Positions 1-7,407 of a DNA stretch of 30,103 bases are shown here, piece by piece (within the stretch, counting starts at the first letter, position 1; each line of letters begins with the position of its first letter). The notes beneath the pieces are model-generated. The model worked only from the letters and a program-made list of their open reading frames with translations, searched no databases and was not told the DNA's origin. The position numbers and the translations under genes are program-made. Origin of the DNA: an uncultured Mollicutes bacterium (lineage in GTDB: Bacteria; Bacillota_I; Bacilli_A; RFN20; CAG-288); contig URQF01000006.1 in assembly GCA_900549915.1 (NCBI GenBank), forward strand, positions 1 to 30,103, in the 5' to 3' direction.

Positions 1-107
1 GTCTTTCATGTCCGCTTTTTTAGGATTCCATCCTATCGCAAACAAAATCCCGGCATATTCTTGCGATTGCCCTATCGCTTCTCACTCTCTACTCGATTTT
101 TATCCTT

Positions 108-113
108 TATAAT
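108..113 (+). promoter_or_regulatory. -10 box placed for a leaderless start
   Basis: A consensus TATAAT ends at 113, so transcription is expected to begin at about 120, which is the A of the start codon of the next gene. No Shine-Dalgarno sequence lies before that ATG. No good -35 hexamer is seen 16-18 bp upstream. The call rests on the perfect -10 and its spacing. Confidence 0.55.
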
Positions 114-119
114 ATTAGC

Positions 120-755
120 ATGAAAAATAAATTAATTTATTCTTTTCTTCTTACGGGACTATGCTTCCTCTCTTTATCGGGATGTTCAAGGAATTCGAGT
201 TCTCCGAAAGAGAATGTTATCAATAATTCCGAGCATCTGAAAGTGGACGATAGTGCTTTTCAGAAAACCTATGAGACGGGAGACAGCGTGGACTTTTCTT
301 CGCTGAAAGCCACATTCGATTCTTTATCCTTGAGTTATGGTGAGACTATCAATGAAGATGCGAATCATTTCTATGTGATTGATAACCCATCGAACCCAAA
401 TAGTGCTGTAAAGAACGGAGCTTCTGTTCAGACGACTAAGAAGAGCTCGGAGACGCCAATCTATGTTGCTTACCGGGCAGAAAGCAATGGGGATGTTGTC
501 TATTATGTCAGTGCTCCTATTACTTTGACGATTACCAATAGCAATGCTCTTAGCCCATGGGTTCTTTATACTGTCACAGGAGTAGTGTTTGTTGCCTTGA
601 TTGGTTTTTCCTTCTGGAAGAGTAACAAGATTAAAAAGCAGGGTCAGGTTATATCTTCTCCTAAAAAGACACAGGAACCAAAGGAACCTGTTTCGCCTCA
701 GATAGAAACGAAAGAAAACAAGCAGGATTCTTCGTCTGATGATGAGGAAGTCTAA
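120..755 (+). CDS. Lipoprotein with C-terminal membrane anchor, unknown function
   Basis: I do not recognise the family. The first ~22 residues form a lipoprotein signal peptide: basic start, hydrophobic stretch, and lipobox LSGC, so the mature protein should begin at a lipidated Cys on the outer face of the membrane. A polar, Ser/Asn-rich extracytoplasmic domain of roughly 120 residues follows. A single membrane helix (about residues 143-165, starting near PWVLYTV) comes next, then a short, strongly charged cytoplasmic tail rich in Lys, Pro and Glu ending in an acidic run. A lipid anchor plus a C-terminal helix is an uncommon double attachment. The gene is followed 14 bp later by a HAD hydrolase gene, probably as one operon ending at the terminator near 1753. 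The ATG directly follows a -10 box, so the message is probably leaderless. Lgt, encoded at 1791, would perform the lipidation. Confidence 0.8.
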   Translation: MKNKLIYSFLLTGLCFLSLSGCSRNSSSPKENVINNSEHLKVDDSAFQKTYETGDSVDFSSLKATFDSLSLSYGETINEDANHFYVIDNPSNPNSAVKNGASVQTTKKSSETPIYVAYRAESNGDVVYYVSAPITLTITNSNALSPWVLYTVTGVVFVALIGFSFWKSNKIKKQGQVISSPKKTQEPKEPVSPQIETKENKQDSSSDDEEV

Positions 756-769
756 ATAAGATTCGAAGA

Positions 770-1624
770 ATGGAATATAAAGTACACGGAATCGAGTTCC
801 AGAAAGAAAAAGAAGATACCCTTGTCGAGATACGGCAAGGTGGGGTTGATTGTGTCTATAAAAGGAAGCCAACCCCTTTCCATAAACCAGTCCGTTATGT
901 CAGGATGGATTTGGATGGGACGAGTGTAAAGAGCGAAGAGTTCTGGATTTCAAGGATTGAGAAAACAAGGCAGGTGGTTTCTCAGAATTCCTCTTTCCGT
1001 CTTACGAAGCAAGATTTTCCTTTTGTCTCTGGTTTTACAACCCAGGAACACCTTTCTTATTGCTTGAGTAAATATAAGATTCCTGTGTCTGTGAATAGTG
1101 CTCTAGAGAAATATCATGAGCTTACAAAAGAAGAGCTTTCGGATATTTTAAGTGGAAAGAAGAAAACAGATGCTTTTAGACCACGGGAAGGATTAAAGGA
1201 TTTCCTTCTTTTTTTGAAAGGCAAGAGCATCAAAATCGGATTAGCCACAAGTGGTCTTGACTATAAGGCAAGGGGAGAGATTGAATCTGCTTTTTCTCTT
1301 CTTGGTCTTGGTAAACCAACGGATTTCTATGATTCGATTGTTACTGGAGGAAGAGAAAAGAAGAAAGGCAGGTATGGAACAAGGGGTGAGCTTGTCAGTA
1401 AACCGCATCCCTGGATTTATTCGGAACTTGCTTTGGGTTTATCCATTGAGGATCCAAGTAATGCAGTTGTTATGGAAGATTCTTCTGCTGGTGTCATTTC
1501 GGCACGTCTTGCTGGATTCAATGTCATTGGGTTTAAAGATGGAAATATCTATCCATCTGGATTAAATGATCAATGTGTTTTGATGGCGGATGGTTTTGAT
1601 GAAATAAAGGAATTTATCCAGTAG
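770..1624 (+). CDS. HAD-superfamily hydrolase (beta-phosphoglucomutase-like)
   Basis: Haloacid dehalogenase-superfamily phosphatase or phosphomutase; the substrate is unknown. Motif I is MDLDGT, with the nucleophile Asp47 and acid/base Asp49. Motif II is LATSG near residue 160. The conserved Lys (SKPHP, about residue 213) and motif IV (VMEDSSAGVISARLAG, about residues 235-250) have the spacing and wording of the beta-phosphoglucomutase/phosphatase subgroup with a helical cap between motifs I and II. The ~44 residues before motif I are unusual, because this family normally starts only 5-10 residues ahead of it; that N-terminus resembles nothing I can name. It is the second gene of a two-gene operon, has no clear Shine-Dalgarno site, and probably depends on coupling to the lipoprotein gene. 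The superfamily is certain; function below that level is not. Confidence 0.88.
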   Translation: MEYKVHGIEFQKEKEDTLVEIRQGGVDCVYKRKPTPFHKPVRYVRMDLDGTSVKSEEFWISRIEKTRQVVSQNSSFRLTKQDFPFVSGFTTQEHLSYCLSKYKIPVSVNSALEKYHELTKEELSDILSGKKKTDAFRPREGLKDFLLFLKGKSIKIGLATSGLDYKARGEIESAFSLLGLGKPTDFYDSIVTGGREKKKGRYGTRGELVSKPHPWIYSELALGLSIEDPSNAVVMEDSSAGVISARLAGFNVIGFKDGNIYPSGLNDQCVLMADGFDEIKEFIQ

Positions 1625-1752
1625 GGTGTTGGATGAGATGCGTTTTAAAAACAAATCTAGTTGGTTTTAATGGAAAGCTTCTTTCAGAATAGAATTATTG
1701 TTCTTCTTAGCTTAAATTAATATACCAACCTATATTACAGAAAACAGCTTGC

Positions 1753-1776
1753 CTGTTTCTTAGAAGAACAGTTTTT
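1753..1776 (+). terminator. Intrinsic terminator after the HAD gene
   Basis: Inverted repeat CTGTTTCTT / AAGAACAG (1753-1761 with 1764-1771, one bulged T, 2-nt loop) followed by TTTTT. It ends the 120-1624 operon. An overlapping alternative hairpin (AAACAG near 1742 with CTGTTT at 1753) could serve the opposing lgt transcript on the minus strand. Confidence 0.7.
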
Positions 1777-1790
1777 CGTTACTCTAGATA

Positions 1791-2555
1791 TTAATTTGTT
1801 TCTGAATTGAATTTGTTTCTCTTCAAGATAAACTGAAGAACAAAGTAAAGAATTCCACCGATGAATAGCCTTAAGGACCAGAACTGACTGGGACTGATGC
1901 CAGGAATAAAGCTTCCTCGATGGTCTCCTCGAAGATATTCCATGAGGAAGCGGAAGATTCCGTAACTGATCCTATAGATAGAAAGAGTATAGCTACTATG
2001 CTTTTTAAAGACGAGATAGAACAAGATAGAAGCTAATAGGAGGAGGAAGATACACTCGAAGAGATTGGTCGGATAGACTTTCACGGATGTGGTATGGAAT
2101 TTGATTCCTATCCATGCAAAAGGTGAATTCTCTGGAACTGGCTTTCCGTAACAGCATCCGTCTAAGAAGCATCCGATTCTACCGATTCCGTGGCTGAATG
2201 GAATACATGCTCCGGCTAAAGACAGAATCGGACTGAGTGACTTCGGATATTTTTTCCGTATGACGAAATAATACCCAAGAAGAAAACTGCCTGCTCCAAA
2301 GAGCAATCCTCCAAAGAAGGTCATGGACCAAGTAAAATGATAGGTATGCGGATTCTCGATAAAATCGTATAGGTTCTGCCTTAGAATGGCTCCGACTACA
2401 CCAAAAAAGGCTGCAATAACTAGATTGAGTTCAAAGGCGATTGCGTTTTCTTTTCCGTATCCGTTTTTACGGAAATAGAATTCGATTAAGAACACATCGA
2501 TGAGGATTGAAAATGCGATAAGGAACGGATAAAGATCAAAGTTCAGGTTGAGCAT
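1791..2555 (-). CDS. lgt: Prolipoprotein diacylglyceryl transferase
   Basis: Transfers a diacylglyceryl group from phosphatidylglycerol to the lipobox Cys of prolipoproteins, the first step of lipoprotein maturation, in the cytoplasmic membrane. The 254-residue protein has about seven membrane segments. Family motifs are present: the central signature HGIGRIGCFLDGCCYGKP (about residues 122-139), YPTNLFEC in the next loop, and RFLMEYLRGDHRG near the C-terminus with the conserved Arg and Glu. The GRIGCF..GCCYG form is the Cys-containing variant seen in some anaerobes rather than the RIGNFINGE form of Escherichia coli. The start overlaps the end of the upstream CPBP protease gene by 20 bp, with a GGAAAG ribosome site inside it, so the two genes form one operon. 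Plausible substrates in this window are the lipoprotein at 120 and the ATP synthase b subunit. Confidence 0.93.
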   Translation of the reverse strand: MLNLNFDLYPFLIAFSILIDVFLIEFYFRKNGYGKENAIAFELNLVIAAFFGVVGAILRQNLYDFIENPHTYHFTWSMTFFGGLLFGAGSFLLGYYFVIRKKYPKSLSPILSLAGACIPFSHGIGRIGCFLDGCCYGKPVPENSPFAWIGIKFHTTSVKVYPTNLFECIFLLLLASILFYLVFKKHSSYTLSIYRISYGIFRFLMEYLRGDHRGSFIPGISPSQFWSLRLFIGGILYFVLQFILKRNKFNSETN

Positions 2556-3303
2556 GTTTTTTCTTTCCTTTATATTTTATGAACCAAAGCAAGAGGTAGA
2601 AAAGAAGCAGGATGAATCCAAGGATGATGGAGAATATAAAGTACTTTGGTGTAGTCTCAATCTTAAAAAAGGAAGTAAAAAGAAGGCTGTTTAACAAATT
2701 GAAGAGGAAATGGAAGAGATAGCTGGGCATTGTGGAAGAATAGAGAATACTGTAGCTGGTTAAGAAAAGAGAGAGGAAGAAGGTATAACCAATTTGGGAG
2801 GTGACAGAGAGAGGGTCGTTTCCGTAGTAGTTGATGGCATGCCTTAGTCCAAAACAGAGGGAAACAAGAAGGATGGTGTAGACTTCTTTGTGCTTTCTTT
2901 GCTTCCTTAGGTTGAGAGTGAAAACAAGAAGTAGCTTTCGGAACAGGACTTCTTCGATGCCTGTTTTTATGAGGGTTAGGAAAAGAGAAGAGAAGAAGAC
3001 AGAGGATTGATAGGAAACATTGGGAGAAATACGGAAAAACAGAACATAAAGGAAATTGGAACAGCAAAGAAGGAGAAAAGGAAGAAGATAGAAATAGGAG
3101 GGCTTTGCTTCTCTGGCTGGGATTTTCCTGTCTTTTGAATCCAGGAAGAGAATCAAAAGAAGAACAAGATAGATTCCGGATTGGATTAGATTCACTGCCC
3201 AAAGGGGTTCCACCCATTTCTGGATAGGAAGAAAAGAGATTCCAAGATAAATCAGCAAAGAGGAAAAGAAGGAAACCAATGGCAAATACTGTTCTTTTTT
3301 CAT
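2536..3303 (-). CDS. CPBP/CAAX-family intramembrane metalloprotease
   Basis: Polytopic membrane protein (255 aa, about seven or eight hydrophobic segments) of the CPBP (CAAX protease and bacteriocin-processing, formerly Abi) family, glutamic-type intramembrane proteases related to eukaryotic Rce1. The three diagnostic motifs are present in order: IEEVLFRK (paired Glu and the Arg, about residues 116-123), CFGLRHAINYY (His in the second motif, about 150-160) and FHFLFN (His and Asn in the third, about 197-202). The physiological substrate cannot be told from sequence; bacterial members are linked to bacteriocin self-immunity and peptide or protein processing. The gene is first in an operon with lgt, which hints at a membrane-protein processing role, but this is only context. 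The ATG at 3303 lies exactly where a promoter (-35 TTGAAA, -10 TAGAAT) would start transcription, so it is probably leaderless. Confidence 0.88.
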   Translation of the reverse strand: MKKEQYLPLVSFFSSLLIYLGISFLPIQKWVEPLWAVNLIQSGIYLVLLLILFLDSKDRKIPAREAKPSYFYLLPFLLLCCSNFLYVLFFRISPNVSYQSSVFFSSLFLTLIKTGIEEVLFRKLLLVFTLNLRKQRKHKEVYTILLVSLCFGLRHAINYYGNDPLSVTSQIGYTFFLSLFLTSYSILYSSTMPSYLFHFLFNLLNSLLFTSFFKIETTPKYFIFSIILGFILLLFYLLLWFIKYKGKKKHAQPEL

Positions 3304-3309
3304 GATTCC

Positions 3310-3338
3310 ATTCTATTCGCTCTTGGTTTTCCTTTCAA
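3310..3338 (-). promoter_or_regulatory. Promoter for CPBP protease-lgt, leaderless
   Basis: Reading the minus strand: -35 TTGAAA (3338-3333), 17-bp spacer, -10 TAGAAT (3315-3310). The predicted start point is 3303, which is the A of the ATG. There is no room for a ribosome binding site. Confidence 0.7.
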
Positions 3339-3366
3339 TAACACTGCAAAGAAGGAAAAGCTGGTT

Positions 3367-3372
3367 TATACT
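3367..3372 (+). promoter_or_regulatory. -10 box before metallophosphoesterase gene
   Basis: TATACT ends 7 bp before the ATG at 3380, giving a predicted transcription start at about 3379-3380, so again leaderless. The -35 region (CTGCAA, 3344-3349) is poor. An AAGG directly abuts the ATG and is too close to act as a Shine-Dalgarno site. Confidence 0.45.
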
Positions 3373-3379
3373 TATAAGG

Positions 3380-4126
3380 ATGGCATTATACGCACTTGGA
3401 GATCTTCATCTCAGCTTCTCAAATCCGGACAAATCAAGGGATAAGTTTGGAAAAGCCTGGATCAACCATGAAGAAAAAGCGAAGAAGAATATCTCTTCCT
3501 TAGTAAAGGAAGAGGATACTTTGGTGTTGACGGGAGATCATTCCTGGGGAAGAGATATCGAGGAAGCAAAGAAAGATCTTGATTTCATCCTTTCTTTGCC
3601 AGGAAAGAAAGTGCTTCTACGAGGCAATCATGATCACTTCTGGTCTTCCAATAAGACCTCAAAATTAAATGAACTCTATAACGGAAGACTTTTCTTCCTC
3701 CAGAATAACTTTGCCGTTTACAAAGACTATGCCCTAGTTGGAACGAAAGGATTCACTTTCGAGGGACCCTTCTATGTGAACCGCAACACCAATACGATTG
3801 TCGGATTCGATGAATCACAGGAAAAACAGAGCGAGAAGCTGATCAACCGGGAAATTATCCGCTTGAAGATTTCATTGGATGCTGCAAAAAGCGCAGGTTA
3901 TCAGAAATTCATCAGGTTCCTTCATTATCCTCCAACGAATATCCTTCAACAGGATTCTCTCTTTACGAAGGTAGCTGAAGAATATCATGTCGAGCAGGTT
4001 GTCTACTCTCATTGCCATGGTGAAAATCACTTCCACGACTCGATTCAAGGAAGGCATAACGGTATCCTTTATACCTTTGTCTCTGGCGACTATCTCGACT
4101 TCATGCCGGTTAAGATTCTAGATTAA
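3380..4126 (+). CDS. Calcineurin-like metallophosphoesterase
   Basis: Two-metal phosphoesterase of the calcineurin-like superfamily (248 aa). Metal-ligand motifs appear in order: GDLHLS (Asp8, His10), TGDHSWG (near residue 52), RGNHDHFW (near 80), then RFLHYPP (near 195) and SHCHGENH (near 223) supplying the later His ligands. The GDHSWG wording and overall length match the uncharacterised predicted-phosphohydrolase family found in many Firmicutes; no substrate is known. The ATG at 3380 gives MALYALGDLH, the usual short lead into motif I, whereas the reading frame's upstream extension to 3302 is hydrophobic and unlike the family. The gene is transcribed alone, divergently from the CPBP protease, and converges on glnN with a shared terminator. 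Confidence 0.88.
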   Translation: MALYALGDLHLSFSNPDKSRDKFGKAWINHEEKAKKNISSLVKEEDTLVLTGDHSWGRDIEEAKKDLDFILSLPGKKVLLRGNHDHFWSSNKTSKLNELYNGRLFFLQNNFAVYKDYALVGTKGFTFEGPFYVNRNTNTIVGFDESQEKQSEKLINREIIRLKISLDAAKSAGYQKFIRFLHYPPTNILQQDSLFTKVAEEYHVEQVVYSHCHGENHFHDSIQGRHNGILYTFVSGDYLDFMPVKILD

Positions 4127-4162
4127 AAAAACGGAGCCCTTTTGGAAAGGAACTCCGTTTTT
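4127..4162. terminator. Bidirectional terminator between metallophosphoesterase and glnN
   Basis: Arms ACGGAG (4131-4136) and CTCCGT (4153-4158) with an inner stem CCTTT/AAAGG. The hairpin is flanked by an A run on the left and a T run on the right, so it can stop transcription from either side. The two genes converge here. Confidence 0.9.
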
Positions 4163-4166
4163 TTCT

Positions 4167-6284
4167 TTAAATGATGTGGAAGAGCAGATCGCCGTAGGAA
4201 GGAACCGGCCAATCTTCCTTGCTGACAAGCAGTTCAAGCTGATCAATCGGGGCACGAAGAGCATGCCTTGCAGGGAGCAGCTGATCACGGCTGAAGACTG
4301 CTAAGTCACGGCCATGGAAGTTTTTGGCTTCTTCAAGGAGGCCATCAAGAGCATCTGTTGCTTTTCCTGCTTTTTCAAGAAGAGCAGAAATCTTCTTTGC
4401 AGTATCAAAGGTTGTAAAAGGAACTGGGATGCCAGCTTCTTTTAAATCTTTAATCTCATCCGCCAATTTTCCAAGATACTTATTGATGCTTGGAAGGTAT
4501 TGCTTCCGGGCCCTGTGAGACCTTGTCTTGCTATCGATGATAGCTTGGTTTGCATACCTTTCGTATTTGATATTGGCGCGGCTTAATAACTCAGTTTCGC
4601 TTAATACCTTAGAATCCTGGAAGAGGTCTTTGACCTTCTTTTCCAGAAGGACATCGGTGGCTTCGACAGTCGTCTTGAGATTTGGAAGTCCACGTTTTTC
4701 CGCTTCTTTGACCCAGTCTTCGGAGTATCCGTCACCATTGAAGAGGATACGCTGATGTTTTTCAAGATTGACGCGGATCCAGTTATTGATTGCCTTGTCT
4801 TTGTCTTTTGCTTTTTCGACGGTATCAGCAAACTCTTTGAGTTCATAACCGGTGATGGTGTTAAGAACCGTGTTCGGAGTTGCAATGTTTTGTTCGGAGC
4901 CGACCCTGCGGAATTCAAAACGGTTTCCCGTGTAGGCAAAGGGAGAAGTACGGTTCCGGTCGGTAGTATCCTTGGATAAGACCGGAAGGGATTTGGCACC
5001 TGTAAGAAGCTTGCTTGCTTCTTTGCCTTTCTTGTCCTTCTTCTCAGAAACGATGTCTTCGACAACTTCTTCGAGTTCATCCCCTAAGAAGATGGAGAGG
5101 ATTGCCGGCGGGGCCTCATTGGCTCCTAAACGGAAATCATTACCATAGGTAGCAACCGAGCTTCTTAATAGACCAGCGTATTCATCAACGCCTTTGATGA
5201 CAGCGGTAAGGAAGACTAAGAAAAGCTTATTGTCTTTCGGTTTGTCTCCAGGACGGAAGAGGTTGATGCCGGTATCGGTGTTGATAGACCAGTTGTTATG
5301 TTTTCCAGAGCCATTGACTCCGTTGAACGGCTTCTCTCCTAATAAACAGATAAAGCCATGCTTTTTGGCAATCTTCTTTAGAATCAGCCTGACCCTTTCG
5401 TTCTGATCGGCAGCGATATTGGTCTGGCTGAAAATCGTGGCTAATTCATGCTGGCTAGGTGCGACTTCGTTATGTTCGGTCTTGGCCGGAATACCAAGAA
5501 CCCAGAGGTTTTCGTTGACTTCCTGCCTGAAGGAAATAATTTTCTCACGGATTGGACCAAAATAATGGTCTTCCCTTTCCTGTCCTTTCGGAGAAACAGC
5601 TCCAAAGAGTGTTCTTCCCGTGTAGACAAGATCCTTACGCTTTTCATAAGTGTCGGCATCCAGAATGAAGTATTCCTGTTCCGGACCTTCGCTTGTGAAG
5701 ACTCTTGTGGTCTTGTCGTCTCCTAAAAGACGCAGAGCACGGATTGATTGATCGTTGAGATAATCCATGGAACGGAGAAGCGGAGTCTTTTCATCCAAGG
5801 CTTCTCCTGTGTAGGAGCAGAAAGCGGTTGGAATATAGAGGACAGCGCCGTATTCGTCATGGATGACAAATGCTGGAGAGGTGCAATCCCAAGCCGTGTA
5901 TCCACGTGCTTCGAAGGTGGCACGTAATCCACCAGACGGGAAGGAGGAGGCATCCGGTTCTCCTTTGATCAACTCTTTTCCAGAGAACTCCATCCTGATC
6001 TTTCCGTCCTTATCCGGGACGGAAATAAAGGAATCGTGTTTTCCTGCAGTGAGCCCGTTCAATGGCTCGAACCAGTGGGTGTAATGGGTGGCTCCTTTGC
6101 CTAGAGCCCAGTTCTTCCTTCCTTCTGCTACATCATCGGCAAGCTTAGGATCCAGAGCGGATCCTTTTTCAATGGTTTCTTTTAGTTCCTTGTAGACGTT
6201 CGGAGAGAGGGAATCCTTCCTTGCCTTATCGTTGAAGACATCGATGCCGTAATTGCTGACTACGTCGAACTTCTTCTCGCTCAT
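4167..6284 (-). CDS. glnN: Glutamine synthetase type III
   Basis: ATP-dependent ligation of ammonia to glutamate, the main route for ammonia assimilation; a cytoplasmic dodecamer in this class. The 705-residue length is typical of type III (about 690-730) and far above types I and II. Recognisable blocks are the N-terminal FSGKELIKGEPDASSFPSGG segment, FCSYTGEALDEKTPLLRS, GPEQEYFILD (metal-binding Glu), PAKTEHNEVAPSQHE, the GSGKHNNWSIN block near the active site, and the ATP/Glu region TSPFAYTGNRFEFRRVGS. A long helical C-terminal part characteristic of GlnN follows. The start is set by a strong AAAGGAGG site 7-8 nt before the ATG at 6284, after which MSEKKFDVVSNYG begins. It lies 96 bp downstream of an unknown membrane-protein gene on the same strand. 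Codon use suggests good expression. Nothing is truncated. Confidence 0.97.
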   Translation of the reverse strand: MSEKKFDVVSNYGIDVFNDKARKDSLSPNVYKELKETIEKGSALDPKLADDVAEGRKNWALGKGATHYTHWFEPLNGLTAGKHDSFISVPDKDGKIRMEFSGKELIKGEPDASSFPSGGLRATFEARGYTAWDCTSPAFVIHDEYGAVLYIPTAFCSYTGEALDEKTPLLRSMDYLNDQSIRALRLLGDDKTTRVFTSEGPEQEYFILDADTYEKRKDLVYTGRTLFGAVSPKGQEREDHYFGPIREKIISFRQEVNENLWVLGIPAKTEHNEVAPSQHELATIFSQTNIAADQNERVRLILKKIAKKHGFICLLGEKPFNGVNGSGKHNNWSINTDTGINLFRPGDKPKDNKLFLVFLTAVIKGVDEYAGLLRSSVATYGNDFRLGANEAPPAILSIFLGDELEEVVEDIVSEKKDKKGKEASKLLTGAKSLPVLSKDTTDRNRTSPFAYTGNRFEFRRVGSEQNIATPNTVLNTITGYELKEFADTVEKAKDKDKAINNWIRVNLEKHQRILFNGDGYSEDWVKEAEKRGLPNLKTTVEATDVLLEKKVKDLFQDSKVLSETELLSRANIKYERYANQAIIDSKTRSHRARKQYLPSINKYLGKLADEIKDLKEAGIPVPFTTFDTAKKISALLEKAGKATDALDGLLEEAKNFHGRDLAVFSRDQLLPARHALRAPIDQLELLVSKEDWPVPSYGDLLFHII

Positions 6285-6380
6285 ATGGCGCCTCCTTTGT
6301 GCTAAACGGACTAAACAAGAAAAAAGATATTCTTATCGGGTTAAAAATACAAGAATTATTTTTATTTTGAAACAACAAAA

Positions 6381-7079
6381 TCAATTGTTGTCTTCTTCTT
6401 CGAAACGAAGGAGCTTCTTGTCAATATCTTTCCGGGTCTTTGTCTTTTCGATGATAGAAAGGACAAGGACGAAGATGCCAAGAAGGAGGGAAACAAGGAG
6501 GTCAGTCAGGAAGACGGTTCTTGTTAAAGGAGAAGCACTGCTTCCTTCTTTTAGAAGCTCTGTACTTACAATGTATCCAGGAAAGGTATAATTCGGCATC
6601 CTGATTTTTCCACTGTATTTGGTAATAAAGGGCAAAAACTGAATGAGAGTTGCTAGAAATGAAGAAGTCCTGGTTCCTAAGACAATCAGATTGATTTTAC
6701 TAAATCGGATTTTCTTAAAAATCAGCCTGATTAAGGTAAAAAAGAAGGCTAAGAATACTAAGATAGAGAAAATGGATAGAGATGCCATGTTCTTTGTAAA
6801 GAGGAGCTGAATGACCTCAAGAATGGAAATCAGAATACCTGCATAAGCAGTGTTAAACGCGGTTTTATAGTTACCAAAATCCGGAGTGTTCCTTTTCTTG
6901 ACTTCATTTCTGATTTCTTTTATCAGCTGAGCCTGGATTTCTTCTTTTTCCCTTCCTTCGTTCTGATATTCTTTTTCCCGTTTGGTATAGAAAGCAGACC
7001 TTTTCTCTTCTAGGATAGAAGAATCGTCATGATGTTCCTTTAGTTGTTTTTTCAGGAATTCTTGCCAGTTTTGTACCAT
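6381..7079 (-). CDS. Unknown four-helix membrane protein with charged N-terminus
   Basis: Not recognised. The first ~70 residues are very hydrophilic and helix-prone (rich in Lys, Glu, Gln), likely a cytoplasmic coiled coil. Four hydrophobic segments follow: around YAGILISILEVIQLLF, LSIFSILVFLAFFFTLI, NLIVLGTRTSSFLATLIQFL and LLVSLLLGIFVLVLSII. The tail is acidic and ends EEEDNN. There are no catalytic or ligand motifs. The ATG at 7079 is preferred to a GTG nine bases earlier, because a TATAGT -10 box with an extended TGG lies at the spacing for a start at 7080/7079, giving a leaderless mRNA. A weak hairpin (CAACAA/TTGTTG) overlaps the stop codon. It sits upstream of glnN on the same strand, so some cotranscription is possible, but nothing links it to nitrogen metabolism. 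Confidence 0.75.
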   Translation of the reverse strand: MVQNWQEFLKKQLKEHHDDSSILEEKRSAFYTKREKEYQNEGREKEEIQAQLIKEIRNEVKKRNTPDFGNYKTAFNTAYAGILISILEVIQLLFTKNMASLSIFSILVFLAFFFTLIRLIFKKIRFSKINLIVLGTRTSSFLATLIQFLPFITKYSGKIRMPNYTFPGYIVSTELLKEGSSASPLTRTVFLTDLLVSLLLGIFVLVLSIIEKTKTRKDIDKKLLRFEEEDNN

Positions 7080-7086
7080 GTCTTTC

Positions 7087-7092
7087 ACTATA
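7087..7092 (-). promoter_or_regulatory. Extended -10 box, leaderless start of the membrane-protein gene
   Basis: On the minus strand, TGG immediately precedes TATAGT (7092-7087), an extended -10 element. The expected start point is 7080, one base before the ATG at 7079. A possible -35 TTGATT lies 19 bp upstream. Confidence 0.5.
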
Positions 7093-7148
7093 CCATGTTT
7101 CTCATTCGTTGAATCAATTTATTAGAAAACGCTTTCTTAAAAAATGAG

Positions 7149-7177
7149 TTGAAAATATATATTTTGATTCCTATAAT
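7149..7177 (+). promoter_or_regulatory. Near-consensus promoter of the small gene
   Basis: -35 TTGAAA (7149-7154), 17-bp spacer, -10 TATAAT (7172-7177). This is the best sigma-A-type promoter in the window. The predicted start is about 7184, giving a leader of about 87 nt before the 33-codon gene. Confidence 0.85.
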
Positions 7178-7183
7178 ACCCTT

Positions 7184-7270
7184 CCATTCTGATTTGGACG
7201 ACAAAGAAGATACGACGACGTCTTTTTCCGTATCCGTAGATGAATGGCACATCAACAAGGAGGCTACAAG
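7184..7270 (+). other. Structured 5' leader of the small gene
   Basis: The predicted leader can fold into nested stems. The first six transcribed bases, CCATTC (7184-7189), pair with GAATGG (7242-7247). Inside, GATACG (7209-7214) pairs with CGTATC (7229-7234) around a 14-nt loop containing GACGTC. The ribosome site AAGGAGG (7257-7263) lies outside these stems. This may be a regulatory leader or simply protect the 5' end; I do not recognise a riboswitch class. Confidence 0.4.
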
Positions 7271-7372
7271 ATGAAAATCAATGAGAAAAAGGAAAGCAAG
7301 AAAGCCTTATTTTTAAGCTTAATCTATGCTCACATTGAAGCCCTGTTCAGCGGTAACGCACTCGACTTCTAA
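7271..7372 (+). CDS. 33-residue small protein, unknown
   Basis: Short reading frame beginning MKINEKKESKKALF and ending GNALDF. The N-terminal third is basic and charged; the middle (ALFLSLIYAHIEALF) is a moderately hydrophobic, amphipathic stretch too short and polar for an assured membrane helix. Support for a real gene is contextual but strong: a consensus promoter at 7149, an ideal AAGGAGG site seven bases before the ATG, and a GC-rich terminator starting eight bases after the stop, making a complete single-gene unit. It belongs to neither neighbour: the upstream gene points away, and the downstream RqcH gene has its own promoter. It might be a small protein, an attenuator-type leader peptide cut off by the terminator, or part of a dual-function small RNA. 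No family is recognised. Confidence 0.7.
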   Translation: MKINEKKESKKALFLSLIYAHIEALFSGNALDF

Positions 7373-7379
7373 CAAAACA

Positions 7380-7407
7380 GGCAGGTCCGCTGGGCCTGCC
7401 CGTTTTT
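7380..7407 (+). terminator. Terminator of the small gene
   Basis: Nine-pair stem GGCAGGTCC / GGGCCTGCC (7380-7388 with 7392-7400, one T-G pair, loop GCT), followed by CG and TTTTT. It is very GC-rich compared with its surroundings. Confidence 0.88.

Noticed and set aside
1..30. Gene running off the left edge on the minus strand
   Set aside because: An ATG complement at 8-10 could begin such a gene, but only three codons are inside the window and no ribosome site is evident.
324..872. 182-codon frame on the minus strand
   Set aside because: It overlaps the lipoprotein and the HAD gene almost fully, is rich in Arg, Phe and Tyr as typical of antisense translation, and has no promoter or ribosome site.
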